A program made the translations under genes and the position numbers. From Hyphomicrobiales bacterium (GTDB taxonomy: Bacteria; Pseudomonadota; Alphaproteobacteria; Rhizobiales; Rhizobiaceae): a stretch of DNA of 64,000 nt. How positions within the stretch are numbered: the first letter of the stretch is position 1; each line of letters begins with the position of its first letter. Shown one piece after another: positions 51,061-60,600 of this stretch. The notes under the pieces were generated by a model. It made no database searches. It had not been told where the DNA came from and worked only from the letters and a program-made list of their open reading frames with translations. The stretch lies in NCBI GenBank assembly GCA_900469965.1, contig UBZP01000017.1, positions 434,001 to 498,000 of the forward strand, in the 5' to 3' direction.

Positions 51061-51956
51061 TCCAGCGTCCGTACGAGCTTGACGAGCCAGTCGACGAAGA
51101 CGCGCACCTTGTTGCTGAGGTGCCGTGTCTGCGGATAGACGACGTAGAGCGGCAGCGGCTCGCAGGTCCAGTCGGTCAGCACCGGCACCAGGCGGCCGTC
51201 GGCGAGCGCTTCGCGGGCCATGAACAGCGGCGCCTGCGCGACGCCGAAGCCCGACATGATGGCGGTCATGTAGGTGCGGGCGTCGTTGGCGGAGACGAGG
51301 TAGCGGGGCACGATCTCGGTGGTCTCGCCGTTCCTCGCGAACTCCATCGGCAGGATCCGCCCGGCCTGGGCCTGGAGGTAGCCGACGGCGAAATGGTCGC
51401 GCGTCAGGTCTTCCGGTTCGGACGGCAGGCCATGCTTCTCGATATAAAGCGGGGCCGCACAGGTGATCATCCGCATCTCCGACACCTTGCGGGCGACCAG
51501 CGACTGGTCGCTGGGCGTTCCGCCGCGCAAGGCGCAGTCGACGTTCTCGGCGATGTAGTCGACCAGGCGGTCGCCGACGCCGAGGTCGATATGGATCTGC
51601 GGATAGCGGGTGTGGAAATCGCACAGGGCCGGAACGACCAGGAGGTCGGCAAAGGCGCCCGCCATCTCGACGCGCAGGCGGCCGGACGGCTGGGCCTGCG
51701 AATTGGTGAGCGAGCCGTCGAGCTCGTCGATCTCCGACAGGATCTGTGTTGCCCGCTCATAATAGAGCGCGCCGTCGGTGGTCACCATGACCCGCCGCGT
51801 GGTACGGTTCAGAAGCGTGGTGCGCAGATGCGCCTCCAATCCCTGAATGAGATTGGTGACGGTGGTCTTGGGCATGTTGAGAGCGGTGGCGGCGCGCGAG
51901 AAATTGCCCGTCTCCACCACTCGAACGAAGACCCGCATCGCCGAAAGCTGGTCCAA
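51057..51956 (-). CDS. LysR-family transcriptional regulator (CeoR/BpeT-like position)
   Basis: LTTR of 299 residues. Helix-turn-helix about 4-63 (MDQLSAMRVFVRVVETGNFSRAATALNMPKTTVTNLIQGLEAHL), linker helix, and a two-subdomain sensor from about 90. It belongs to the large subgroup beginning MDxLxAMxVFVxVVExGSF. It is divergent from a lipase-like gene and RND pump, the same layout as ceoR/bpeT in Burkholderia, where an aromatic effector induces the pump. The gap contains ATTATTC (51986-51992) / GAATAAT (52043-52049), which could be part of its binding region. Confidence 0.88.
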   Translation of the reverse strand: MDQLSAMRVFVRVVETGNFSRAATALNMPKTTVTNLIQGLEAHLRTTLLNRTTRRVMVTTDGALYYERATQILSEIDELDGSLTNSQAQPSGRLRVEMAGAFADLLVVPALCDFHTRYPQIHIDLGVGDRLVDYIAENVDCALRGGTPSDQSLVARKVSEMRMITCAAPLYIEKHGLPSEPEDLTRDHFAVGYLQAQAGRILPMEFARNGETTEIVPRYLVSANDARTYMTAIMSGFGVAQAPLFMAREALADGRLVPVLTDWTCEPLPLYVVYPQTRHLSNKVRVFVDWLVKLVRTLD

Positions 51957-52118
51957 TTCCGTCGTCCTTCTCGCTGCAATGCACTATTATTCGAAACTTG
52001 GAACAGTGATGCCCAAAATCCCGCCCTTATCCAAGGGGGATGGAATAATAATATAGGAATTAAGTTGAGCAGGCACCCTTCCCTTCCGGAAGCAGGTTGT
52101 ATGCGAAAGGCCAGAGCG

Positions 52119-52931
52119 ATGAAAAGCGAATGGCGGGAGATGGAAGTCGACGGTGCGGCGGACCGCTATATGCCGATCCGCATCTACGACAGCGCCACCC
52201 GCGGAAAGACACCGCCGCTTGTGCTGTATTTCAGCGGCGGCGCCTTTCTCGACAGAGATAGGAACGGTGAAAGCCCGATTGCAAGGGCGTTTGCCAATTC
52301 GGGGGCGGTCGTCGTCGAGGCGGACTACGCCAAGCCCTCGGAGAACGTCTTTCCGAAGGCGCTGGAATTCGCCTTCTCCGCGTTGCGCTGCCTGAGCGGC
52401 AAGCGCAAGCAGTTCGGCAGCCAGCGTTCGCTGCTGCTCGTCGCCGGCGAAGAGGCGGGCGGCAATCTGGCGGCGGGCGTGGCGCTGAAGGCGCGCGACC
52501 AGATGCCGGACGAGATCGACGGCCAGATCCTGCTGTCGCCTCTGATCGACCCGCTGATGGCCACGGCCTCCTTCCGCGAAGCCGAAGGGGCCGGGATGCG
52601 GGAACGGTGGACGGAAGGCTGGAACCATTATCTCGGTTCCGGCGGGGGGTATTGCCACCCCTATGCCGCGCCGGGACATTGTTCGCGTCTGTCAGGAGTG
52701 GCTCCCGCACTCATCCTGACATCCGCGGATGACCCGTTGCGGGACGAGGCCGCCGACTACGCCGCACGCCTGGCGGCGGCCGGCGTGACCGTGAAGAGCC
52801 GGGTGCTCCCGGCCTGCCGGGGCTGGACGCAAATATATGGTGCGGACCGGACGGAGGGTTGTGCGCCCCCGGACGAACTCCGCAGGGAATTTGAGGACTT
52901 TATCGGGGAACTGCAAAACAGGACCTCCTGA
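52119..52931 (+). CDS. Alpha/beta-hydrolase-fold protein lacking catalytic residues (LlpE-like)
   Basis: 270-residue member of the hormone-sensitive-lipase family. The fold is clear, but every key catalytic motif except the acid is altered. The oxyanion HGGG is SGGA (LYFSGGAFLDRDR). The nucleophile elbow GDSAGG is GEEAGG (LLLVAGEEAGGNLAAGVAL), replacing serine with glutamate. The acid region TSADDPLRDEA is kept, while the position of the catalytic histidine reads CRGWTQIYG with none. It is therefore probably not an esterase. It lies directly upstream (47 bases) of an RND pump, as llpE does before ceoAB/bpeEF. AAAGG sits 8 bases before the chosen ATG; an ATG at 52101 is an alternative. Confidence 0.82.
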   Translation: MKSEWREMEVDGAADRYMPIRIYDSATRGKTPPLVLYFSGGAFLDRDRNGESPIARAFANSGAVVVEADYAKPSENVFPKALEFAFSALRCLSGKRKQFGSQRSLLLVAGEEAGGNLAAGVALKARDQMPDEIDGQILLSPLIDPLMATASFREAEGAGMRERWTEGWNHYLGSGGGYCHPYAAPGHCSRLSGVAPALILTSADDPLRDEAADYAARLAAAGVTVKSRVLPACRGWTQIYGADRTEGCAPPDELRREFEDFIGELQNRTS

Positions 52932-52978
52932 TTTTGAGACAAGAGATCGGTCCCATCTAGGACCGCAAGGAGATAGCA

Positions 52979-54160
52979 ATGTCGTCGAACAAGAGACGCT
53001 GGGCCCTGTGGGGCGCCGGCCTGGGAATCTTCGCGTCCGTTTCCGGCGCAGCCCTGCATCTGGATTTCACCCCGGACGCGCATGCGACGTCCGAGGCCGC
53101 GGCACCGGCTCCGGCCGTGCCGGTCACCGTCGTCGCCGTTCAACCGCGCAGCGTGACGACCTGGCAGGAGTTTTCCGGCAGGCTCGAGGCGGTCGACCGG
53201 GTGGAGGTCCGCTCCCGCGTCGCCGGTGCGATCCAGTCTGCGCATTTCCGCGAGGGCGCGCTGGTCAAGGCCGGCGACCTCCTGGTGAAGATCGACCCGG
53301 CGCCCTTCGAAGCGGCGGTCGCCCAGGCCGAAGGCCTCGTCGCCTCGGCCCGCGCCAAGCTCGATCTCGCCGATACCGAACTCGAGCGCGGCCGCAAGCT
53401 GGTCGTGAAGAACACGATCTCCGACAGCGACTTCGCCCAGCGCCAGAGCCTCCGCAGCGAGGCGCTGGCGAACCTGCAGGCGGCCGAGGCGGCGCTGACC
53501 ACGGCACGCCTCGAACTCGGCTATACCGAGATCCGCGCGCCGATCTCCGGACGCGTCGGCAAGCTGGAGATCACCGCCGGCAATCTCGTCGCCGCGGGGT
53601 CGGCCTCCCCTGCCCTGACGACGCTGGTGTCCTCCGGCCCGATCTATGCGAGCTTCAACGCCAATGAGGAGCTGGTGGCGCGCGCGCTCGCCGAGCTTCC
53701 CGCAGCCGCCAACGGGCTCGCCGCGATCGACCAGATCCCGGTCGAGATCGGCACGCTCGGCGACGAGGGCACGCCGCTCGTCGGCAAGCTCCAGCTCATC
53801 GACAACGAGGTGGATGCGCAAAGCGGCACGATCCGCGTCCGCGCCGTCTTCGACAATCCCGGCGACCGGCTCATTCCCGGCCAGTTCGTCCGCATCCGCC
53901 TCGGCGAGCCGAAGGCCGAGGAACGGCTGATGGTCAGCGAACGCGCGGTCGGCACCGACCAGGACAAGAAGTTCGTCTTCGTCGTCGACAGCGGCAACAC
54001 CGTCAACTACCGCCAGGTGCAGCTCGGCGCCTCGGTCGAGGGCATGCGCATCGTCGAAAAGGGCCTTTCGCCTGGCGACCGGATCATCGTCAACGGGTTG
54101 CAGCGCGTGCGCGCCGGCGTCGTCGTCGATCCGCAGACGGAAGTGGCAGCGGCCCAGTAA
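52979..54160 (+). CDS. RND efflux periplasmic adaptor subunit (MexA/AcrA family)
   Basis: Membrane-fusion protein of 393 residues linking an RND pump to an outer-membrane channel. An N-terminal hydrophobic anchor (LWGAGLGIFASVSGAAL) with no lipobox cysteine is followed by the barrel-sandwich start TWQEFSGRLEAVDRVEVRSRVAGAIQSAHFREGALVKAGDLLVKID, a helical hairpin (about 110-170), ARLELGYTEIRAPISGRVG, and a beta-barrel with GTIRVRAVFDNPGDRLIPGQFVRIRL. AAGGAG sits 7 bases upstream. It is the second gene of the LlpE-like/RND operon. Confidence 0.93.
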   Translation: MSSNKRRWALWGAGLGIFASVSGAALHLDFTPDAHATSEAAAPAPAVPVTVVAVQPRSVTTWQEFSGRLEAVDRVEVRSRVAGAIQSAHFREGALVKAGDLLVKIDPAPFEAAVAQAEGLVASARAKLDLADTELERGRKLVVKNTISDSDFAQRQSLRSEALANLQAAEAALTTARLELGYTEIRAPISGRVGKLEITAGNLVAAGSASPALTTLVSSGPIYASFNANEELVARALAELPAAANGLAAIDQIPVEIGTLGDEGTPLVGKLQLIDNEVDAQSGTIRVRAVFDNPGDRLIPGQFVRIRLGEPKAEERLMVSERAVGTDQDKKFVFVVDSGNTVNYRQVQLGASVEGMRIVEKGLSPGDRIIVNGLQRVRAGVVVDPQTEVAAAQ

Positions 54161-54280
54161 CACTCACGACCGGCGGGTCGCGCCCGCCGGATTTTCCGAT
54201 CGTTCAACTCTGCCTGCGGCCGCCGGCCGCAAGCCGGGGACTTTGCGTCCCGCGTTCAGCCCTTTGGAGAGGGTACCGCC

Positions 54281-57200
54281 ATGAATATCTCACGGTTCTT
54301 CGTCGACCGCCCGGTCTTTGCGGGCGTCTTGTCGCTGTTGATCGTCATCGCCGGCCTGATCGGCATGCGCTCGCTGCCGATCTCGGAATATCCCGAAGTC
54401 GTCCCCCCGTCCGTCGTCGTCCGGGCCCAGTATCCCGGCGCCAATCCCAAGGTCATCGCCGAGACGGTGGCAACCCCGCTCGAGGAGCAGATCAACGGCG
54501 TCGAGGACATGCTCTACATGTCGAGCCAGGCGACCGCCGACGGCGTCATGACGCTGACGGTCACGTTCGCGCTCGGCACCGATCCCGACAAGGCCCAGCA
54601 GCTGGTGCAGAACCGCGTCTCGCAGGCCGAGCCGCGGCTGCCGGCGGAGGTGCGCGCGCTCGGCGTCACCACGGTGAAGAGCTCGCCGGACCTGATGATG
54701 GTGATCCACCTCAGCTCGCCCGACAACCGCTACGACATCACCTATCTGCGCAACTACGCCGTCCTCAACGTCAAGGACCGGCTGGCGCGCATCGATGGCG
54801 TCGGCCAGGTGCAGATCTTCGGCTCGGGCGACTATTCGATGCGCGTCTGGATCGATCCGCAGAAGGCCGCCGAGCGCGGGCTCGCGGCGAGCGACATCGT
54901 GGCGGCCATCCGCCAGCAGAACGTCCAGGCGGCGGCCGGCGTGATCGGCGCGTCCCCGAGCGTCGACGGCATCGACCTCCAGCTCTCCGTCAACGCGCAG
55001 GGACGTCTCCAGTCGCCGGAGGAATTCGGCCGCATCATCGTCAAGAGCGGCGAGAACGGCGCGATCACCCGCCTGCAGGACGTCGCCCGTGTCGAGCTCG
55101 GCGCCGCCGACTACTCGCTGCGCTCGCTGCTCGACAACAAGGCGGCCGTCGCGATCCCGGTCTTCCAGGCTCCGGGCTCGAACGCGATCGAGATCTCCGA
55201 CCAGGTGGCGGCGACGATGAACGAGCTGCAGGTCGCCATGCCCGAGGGCGTGCGCTACGACATCGTCTACGACACCACCCAGTTCGTGCGCGCCTCGATC
55301 GACAAGGTCGTCCACACGCTGCTCGAAGCGATCGCGCTGGTCGTGCTCGTCGTGATCCTGTTCCTGCAAACCTGGCGGGCGTCGATCATTCCCCTGCTCG
55401 CCGTGCCGGTCTCGATCATCGGCACCTTCGGCGTGATGTACGTCTTCGGCTTCTCCATCAATGCACTCAGCCTGTTCGGACTGGTGCTGGCGATCGGCAT
55501 CGTCGTCGACGACGCGATCGTGGTCGTGGAGAACGTCGAGCGCAACATCGAAAACGGGCTCTCGCCGCGTGAGGCGACCTACCGCGCCATGCGCGAAGTG
55601 TCGGGCCCGATCATCGCGATCGCGCTCGTGCTGGTCGCCGTCTTCGTGCCGCTCGCCTTCATCACGGGCCTGTCCGGCCAGTTCTACCGCCAGTTCGCGC
55701 TCACGATCGCGATCTCGACGGTGATCTCGGCGATCAACTCCCTGACGCTGTCGCCGGCCCTCTCGGCGCTGCTCCTGAAGGACCATCACGCGAAGAAGGA
55801 CTGGTTCACGCGGCTGATGGACCGCACGCTCGGCTGGTTCTTCCGCGGCTTCAACCGGGCGTTCGGTGCGAGCTCCAATGCCTACGGGCGCGGGGTGGGC
55901 GCGATCCTGTCGCGCAAGAGCATCGTCATGGTGATCTACCTGCTGCTCTTGGGCGCCACCTACCAGCTGTTCCAGGCCGTTCCGGGCGGCTTCGTGCCGG
56001 CGCAGGACAAGCAGTACCTGATCGGCTTCGCCCAGCTTCCCGATGCCGCCACCCTCGACAGGACCGAGGACGTGATCGAGCGGATGAGCGAGATCACGCT
56101 CGCCCAGCCCGGTGTCGAACACGCGATCGCGTTCCCGGGGCTGTCGATCAACGGCTTCACCAACGGCTCGAACGCGGGCATCGTCTTCGTCGGTCTCGCG
56201 CCGTTCGAGGAACGCACGACGCCCGAGCTTTCCGCCGGCGCGATCGCCATGCAGCTCAACCAGAAGTTCGGGGCGATCCAGGACGCCTTCATCGCGATGT
56301 TCCCGCCCCCGCCCGTCCAGGGCCTCGGCACGACCGGCGGCTTCAAGCTGCAGATCGAGGACCGGGCCGGGCTTGGCTACCAGGCATTGGACGAGGCGAC
56401 CAAGGCCTTCCTCGCCAAGGCCTACCAGACGCCGGAGCTCGCGGGCCTGTTCTCGAGCTTCCAGATCAACGTGCCGCAGCTCTACGCCGACCTCGACCGC
56501 GAGAAGGCCGAGCAGCTCGGCGTCTCGGTGACCGATGTCTTCGATACGCTGCAGATCTACCTCGGCTCGCTCTACGTCAACGACTTCAACGCCTTCGGCC
56601 GCACCTACAGCGTGCGCGTCCAGGCCGACGCGAAGTTCCGTGCCCATGCCGAGGACATCGGCGCCTTGAAGGTTCGCTCCCAGTCCGGCGAGATGATCCC
56701 GCTCGCCACGCTGTTGAAGGTCGAGGCGACCACGGGGCCGGAGCGCACCACGCGCTACAACGGCTTCCTCGCCGCCGACATCAACGGCGGCCCGGCGCCG
56801 GGCTTCTCCTCCGGCCAGGCGCAGGATGCGATCGAGCGAATCGCCGACGAGACGCTGCCGCCGGGAATTGGCTTCGAGTGGACCGACCTGACCTACCAGC
56901 AGATCCTGGCCGGCAATTCGGGCGTGATCGTCTTCCCGCTGGCGCTGCTGCTCGTCTATCTCGTGCTCGCGGCCCAGTACGAGAGCCTGACCCTGCCGCT
57001 TGCGATCATCCTGATCGTGCCGATGGGCCTTCTGGCGGCGCTGACCGGCGTCTGGCTCACGGGCGGAGACAACAACATCTTCACCCAGATCGGCCTGATC
57101 GTGCTGGTCGGACTATCGGCGAAGAACGCGATCCTGATCGTCGAGTTCGCCCGCGAGCTCGAGTTCGAGGGTCGTTCGCCGGTCAAGGCGGCGATCGAGG

Positions 57201-57460
57201 CGAGCCGGTTGCGGCTGCGGCCGATCCTGATGACGTCGGCGGCCTTCATCATGGGCGTCGTGCCGCTCGTCGTCTCGACCGGCGCGGGTGCGGAAATGCG
57301 GGCCGCCATGGGTGTCGCCGTCTTCTCCGGCATGATCGGCGTCACGCTGTTCGGCATCTTCATGACCCCGGTCTTCTATGTGCTCGTCCGCCGCCTGACC
57401 GGCGATCGGCCCCTGAAGCAATCGGGCGAATCGACCTTCGTGGCCGCACCGGCGGAATAA
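54281..57460 (+). CDS. RND multidrug efflux permease (HAE1/AcrB family)
   Basis: Inner-membrane proton-driven drug exporter of 1059 residues. N-terminal MNISRFFVDRPVFAGVLSLL, then two large periplasmic porter regions (about 40-335 and 560-870) separated by transmembrane helices. The proton-relay aspartates are in TM4 (GIVVDDAIVVVENVERN) and the partner lysine in TM10 (GLSAKNAILIVEFARELE). GGFVPAQDKQYLIGFAQLPDAATLDRT is the conserved second-half start. Like CeoB/BpeF it probably exports chloramphenicol-, trimethoprim- or plant-phenolic-type compounds; the specificity is inferred. No outer-membrane factor follows: a terminator begins 33 bases after the stop. Confidence 0.94.
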   Translation: MNISRFFVDRPVFAGVLSLLIVIAGLIGMRSLPISEYPEVVPPSVVVRAQYPGANPKVIAETVATPLEEQINGVEDMLYMSSQATADGVMTLTVTFALGTDPDKAQQLVQNRVSQAEPRLPAEVRALGVTTVKSSPDLMMVIHLSSPDNRYDITYLRNYAVLNVKDRLARIDGVGQVQIFGSGDYSMRVWIDPQKAAERGLAASDIVAAIRQQNVQAAAGVIGASPSVDGIDLQLSVNAQGRLQSPEEFGRIIVKSGENGAITRLQDVARVELGAADYSLRSLLDNKAAVAIPVFQAPGSNAIEISDQVAATMNELQVAMPEGVRYDIVYDTTQFVRASIDKVVHTLLEAIALVVLVVILFLQTWRASIIPLLAVPVSIIGTFGVMYVFGFSINALSLFGLVLAIGIVVDDAIVVVENVERNIENGLSPREATYRAMREVSGPIIAIALVLVAVFVPLAFITGLSGQFYRQFALTIAISTVISAINSLTLSPALSALLLKDHHAKKDWFTRLMDRTLGWFFRGFNRAFGASSNAYGRGVGAILSRKSIVMVIYLLLLGATYQLFQAVPGGFVPAQDKQYLIGFAQLPDAATLDRTEDVIERMSEITLAQPGVEHAIAFPGLSINGFTNGSNAGIVFVGLAPFEERTTPELSAGAIAMQLNQKFGAIQDAFIAMFPPPPVQGLGTTGGFKLQIEDRAGLGYQALDEATKAFLAKAYQTPELAGLFSSFQINVPQLYADLDREKAEQLGVSVTDVFDTLQIYLGSLYVNDFNAFGRTYSVRVQADAKFRAHAEDIGALKVRSQSGEMIPLATLLKVEATTGPERTTRYNGFLAADINGGPAPGFSSGQAQDAIERIADETLPPGIGFEWTDLTYQQILAGNSGVIVFPLALLLVYLVLAAQYESLTLPLAIILIVPMGLLAALTGVWLTGGDNNIFTQIGLIVLVGLSAKNAILIVEFARELEFEGRSPVKAAIEASRLRLRPILMTSAAFIMGVVPLVVSTGAGAEMRAAMGVAVFSGMIGVTLFGIFMTPVFYVLVRRLTGDRPLKQSGESTFVAAPAE

Positions 57461-57493
57461 GCCGGATCGACATAGCGTTCTGCGAGACCTTCG

Positions 57494-57519
57494 ACCCCGG
57501 GATGTCCTCATCCCGGGGT
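57494..57519 (+). terminator. Rho-independent terminator of the RND operon
   Basis: The 11-base perfect stem ACCCCGGGATG (57494-57504) / CATCCCGGGGT (57509-57519) with loop TCCT is followed by TTTTGCG. It ends the LlpE-like/adaptor/pump transcript and separates it from the octad-repeat gene. Confidence 0.88.
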
Positions 57520-57660
57520 TTTGCGTATGGGCGGCGCCGCGCCGGTTACGGCCGATGCGGCAACAATCAGGCTCGGGCAAGTCAGCATCTCTAAAGCAGG
57601 GCACGGCGGGGCGAACCGCCGGTTGTATTGCGGATTTTTTGATTTGAGGGCTTTGCAATT

Positions 57661-60600
57661 ATGACGTCGATCGTTGCCTCCATGAGCACCACCCAGATCA
57701 GGTCCCTCCCGGCCTCGACCATCGCGTCCTGGACCGAGGAGGATGCGGCTGCGCTCACCGCTGCGCAGGCGGGCGCACTGACCTCGTCGCAGGTCGCGGC
57801 CCTGTCGGCCAAGGTCGTCGCCAGCCTGAGCGCGTCGCAGATGTCCGCCCTGTCGCCGCAGGCGGTGATCGGGCTGAACCTGGATCAGCTGGCGGCGCTG
57901 TCGACGGACAAGATCGCAAGCCTGACGACCTCGCAGGTCGCCGCCCTCAGCACGAGCCAGATCGTCGGTCTGTCGAGCAAGCAGGCGGAAGCGCTGACGT
58001 CGGCCCAGGTCGCAAGCCTCAGTGCGGCGCAGATCGCAGCCCTCAGCTCCAAGGATCTCGCGACCTTCTCGGAGGCCGACATCGCCGCGATCACGCCTGC
58101 GGCGCTGCGGGGGATGTCGGCCGAGGCGGTGGCATCGCTCACCCCGGAGCAGGTCGCCGCGATGACGCCCGCGCAGATCGCCGCCCTGAAGGGCGACCAG
58201 ATCGCATCGCTGACGCCGGACCATATCGCCGTCCTCAACGCCTCCCAGATCGGTGCGCTCACGGCCACGCAGGTCGCGTCCCTGTCCGGCGAGAGCCTGG
58301 CGGCATTTTCGCCCGAGCAGATCGCGGCCCTGAGCCCGAAGGCAATCGTCGGTCTCACCGTCGGCCAGGTCGCCTCGCTGAGCCTGGAGCAGACGGGAGC
58401 GCTGACGCCGACGCAGATCGCAAGCCTCAGCCTCAAGCAGGTCAGTGCCTTGAGCGCCGAGCAACTCGGAACCTTCTCGCCGGCCGACATCAAGATGATC
58501 AGCACCAAGGCCATCGCCGGCCTGAGTGCCGCAAACGTCGCGTCGCTGAGCCTGGAGCAGGTTTCCGCCCTGGCGCCGGGCCAGATCGCGGTCATGGCCG
58601 CGAGCCAGCTGGCGGCGCTGTCGCCCGAGCAGGTGGGCGCGCTTTCGACCGCGCAGGTGGCCGCCCTCACCCCGACGCAGCTGGCAGCCCTGCCGGTCGA
58701 CAGCATCGCGGCCTTGTCCGGCGAACAGATCGCGGCCCTCAGCGGCAATGCCGTTGCCGGCCTGACCCCGGCCCAGATCTCGTCGATGAGCCCCGAGCAG
58801 ACCGAGGCGCTGACGAAGGCGCAGGTGGCGCGGCTCGGCGCCAGGCAGATCGCGGCCCTGACGCCGGATCAGCTGGCAACCTTCTCGCCCGACAAGATCG
58901 CCGCGATCACGCCCGTCGCGCTTTCGGGCCTGTCCGCCGACAACGTCGCCACCCTGACGGTGGACCAGGTCTCCGCCCTCACGCCGTCACAGATCGCGTC
59001 GCTGAAGGGCGGCCAGATCGCGGCCCTGACGACGTCGCAGGTGCAGGCCATGACGACGACGCAGTTCCGCGCCCTCAGTGCCGCGCAGGTGTCGGCCCTG
59101 CCGGGCGACAGGATCGCCGCCCTGACCACCGACCAGCTGGCGGCGCTCAGCCCCCGGGCCATCGCGGGCCTGACGCCGGGACAGATCACCGCCCTGTCTC
59201 AGGCGCAGATCGGCTCCCTGACGACCACCCAGGTGGCCTACCTCAGCTCCAAGCAGATCGCCGCGTTCAGCCCGGACCAGCTCGAAGGGCTTTCGTCCGC
59301 CCAGATCGCAGCGATCGGCGCAACCGCCTTGTCGGGCCTGGGGCCGGAGGACGTCGCCGCACTGACGCTGGATCAGGTCTCGGCGCTGTCGCCCGGCCAG
59401 ATCGCGGCCTTGAAGACCAACCAGATCGCCGCGCTGACGTCGGAACAGCTCGAACGCCTGTCGTCGGCGCAGATCGGCGCCCTGAGCGCGGCCCAGATCG
59501 CGGCCGTGCCCGCCGACCGGATCTCCGCCCTCTCCGACGAGCAGATTTCGGCCCTGACCACGCGCGCGGTCGCCGGCCTGACCGCGGGCCAGATCGCGGC
59601 CCTGTCGCCCGGCCAGATCGATGCGCTGTCGACGGCGCAGATCGGCGCGCTCACCTCCACCCAGCTTGCGGCGCTGAGCGCCGAGGCGCTTGCGACTTTC
59701 TCGGCCAAGGATATCGCCGCGATCAGCCCGAAGGCGCTGCCCGGACTGAGCCCCGCAAATGTCGGCTCGCTGTCGGCCGACCAGCTTGCCGCGCTGACGG
59801 CCGCCCAGGTCGCCAGCCTGAAACCGGCCCAGGTCGCCGCCCTTTCGCCGAGCCAGGTCTCGGCCCTGACGCCCGCCCAGGTCGGCGCCCTGACCGCAGC
59901 CCAGGTCTCCGCCCTCGGCATCGAGCATATCCGGGCGCTCTCCACGGAGCAGGTCTCCGCCCTGACCACCAAGGCGATCGTCGGGCTGACGGCCGCGCAG
60001 ATCGCCGCGCTGTCGCCGGTGCAGGCGGAGGCCCTGACGGCCACGCAGGTGGGAAGCCTGAGCCTGGCGCAGGTGGCAGCCCTCGAGGCGGAGGATCTGG
60101 CCGCCTTCTCGGCCGCAGACATCGCCGCCATCAGCGCCAAGGCGATCGGCGGCCTGTCGGCCGCCAACATCGCCCTGCTCAGCCCGGAACAGGTGGCAGC
60201 CCTCACCCCCTCGCAGATCGCGGCGCTGAAGCCCGCCCAGGTCGCGGCGTTGTCGCCCTCGCAGGTCGAGGCGCTCACGGCGACCCAGGTGCGGGCCCTC
60301 AGCGCCAGCCAGGTCGCAGCGCTGGGTGTCGATAGCATCCAGGCCCTTTCGATCGAGCAGATTGCCGCCTTGAGCGTCAAGGCGGTCGGGGGGCTGACGG
60401 CCGCCCAGGTCGCAGCCCTCGGCCCGGAGCAGACGGAGGCCTTCACGGCGGCCCAGATCGGCGGGCTCACCGCGGCGCAGGTCGCAGCCCTGGAGGCGGA
60501 GGACCTTGCGACCTTCACGCCGGAGGAAATCGCGGCCATCCCGGCGGCGGCGATCTCCGGCATGACCCGCGAGAACATTGCAGCCCTCAGCCTCGACCAG

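Noticed and set aside
51018-52100. Upstream extension of the lipase-like gene to 637 codons
   Set aside because: The added part is antisense to the LysR gene and shows no hydrolase similarity.
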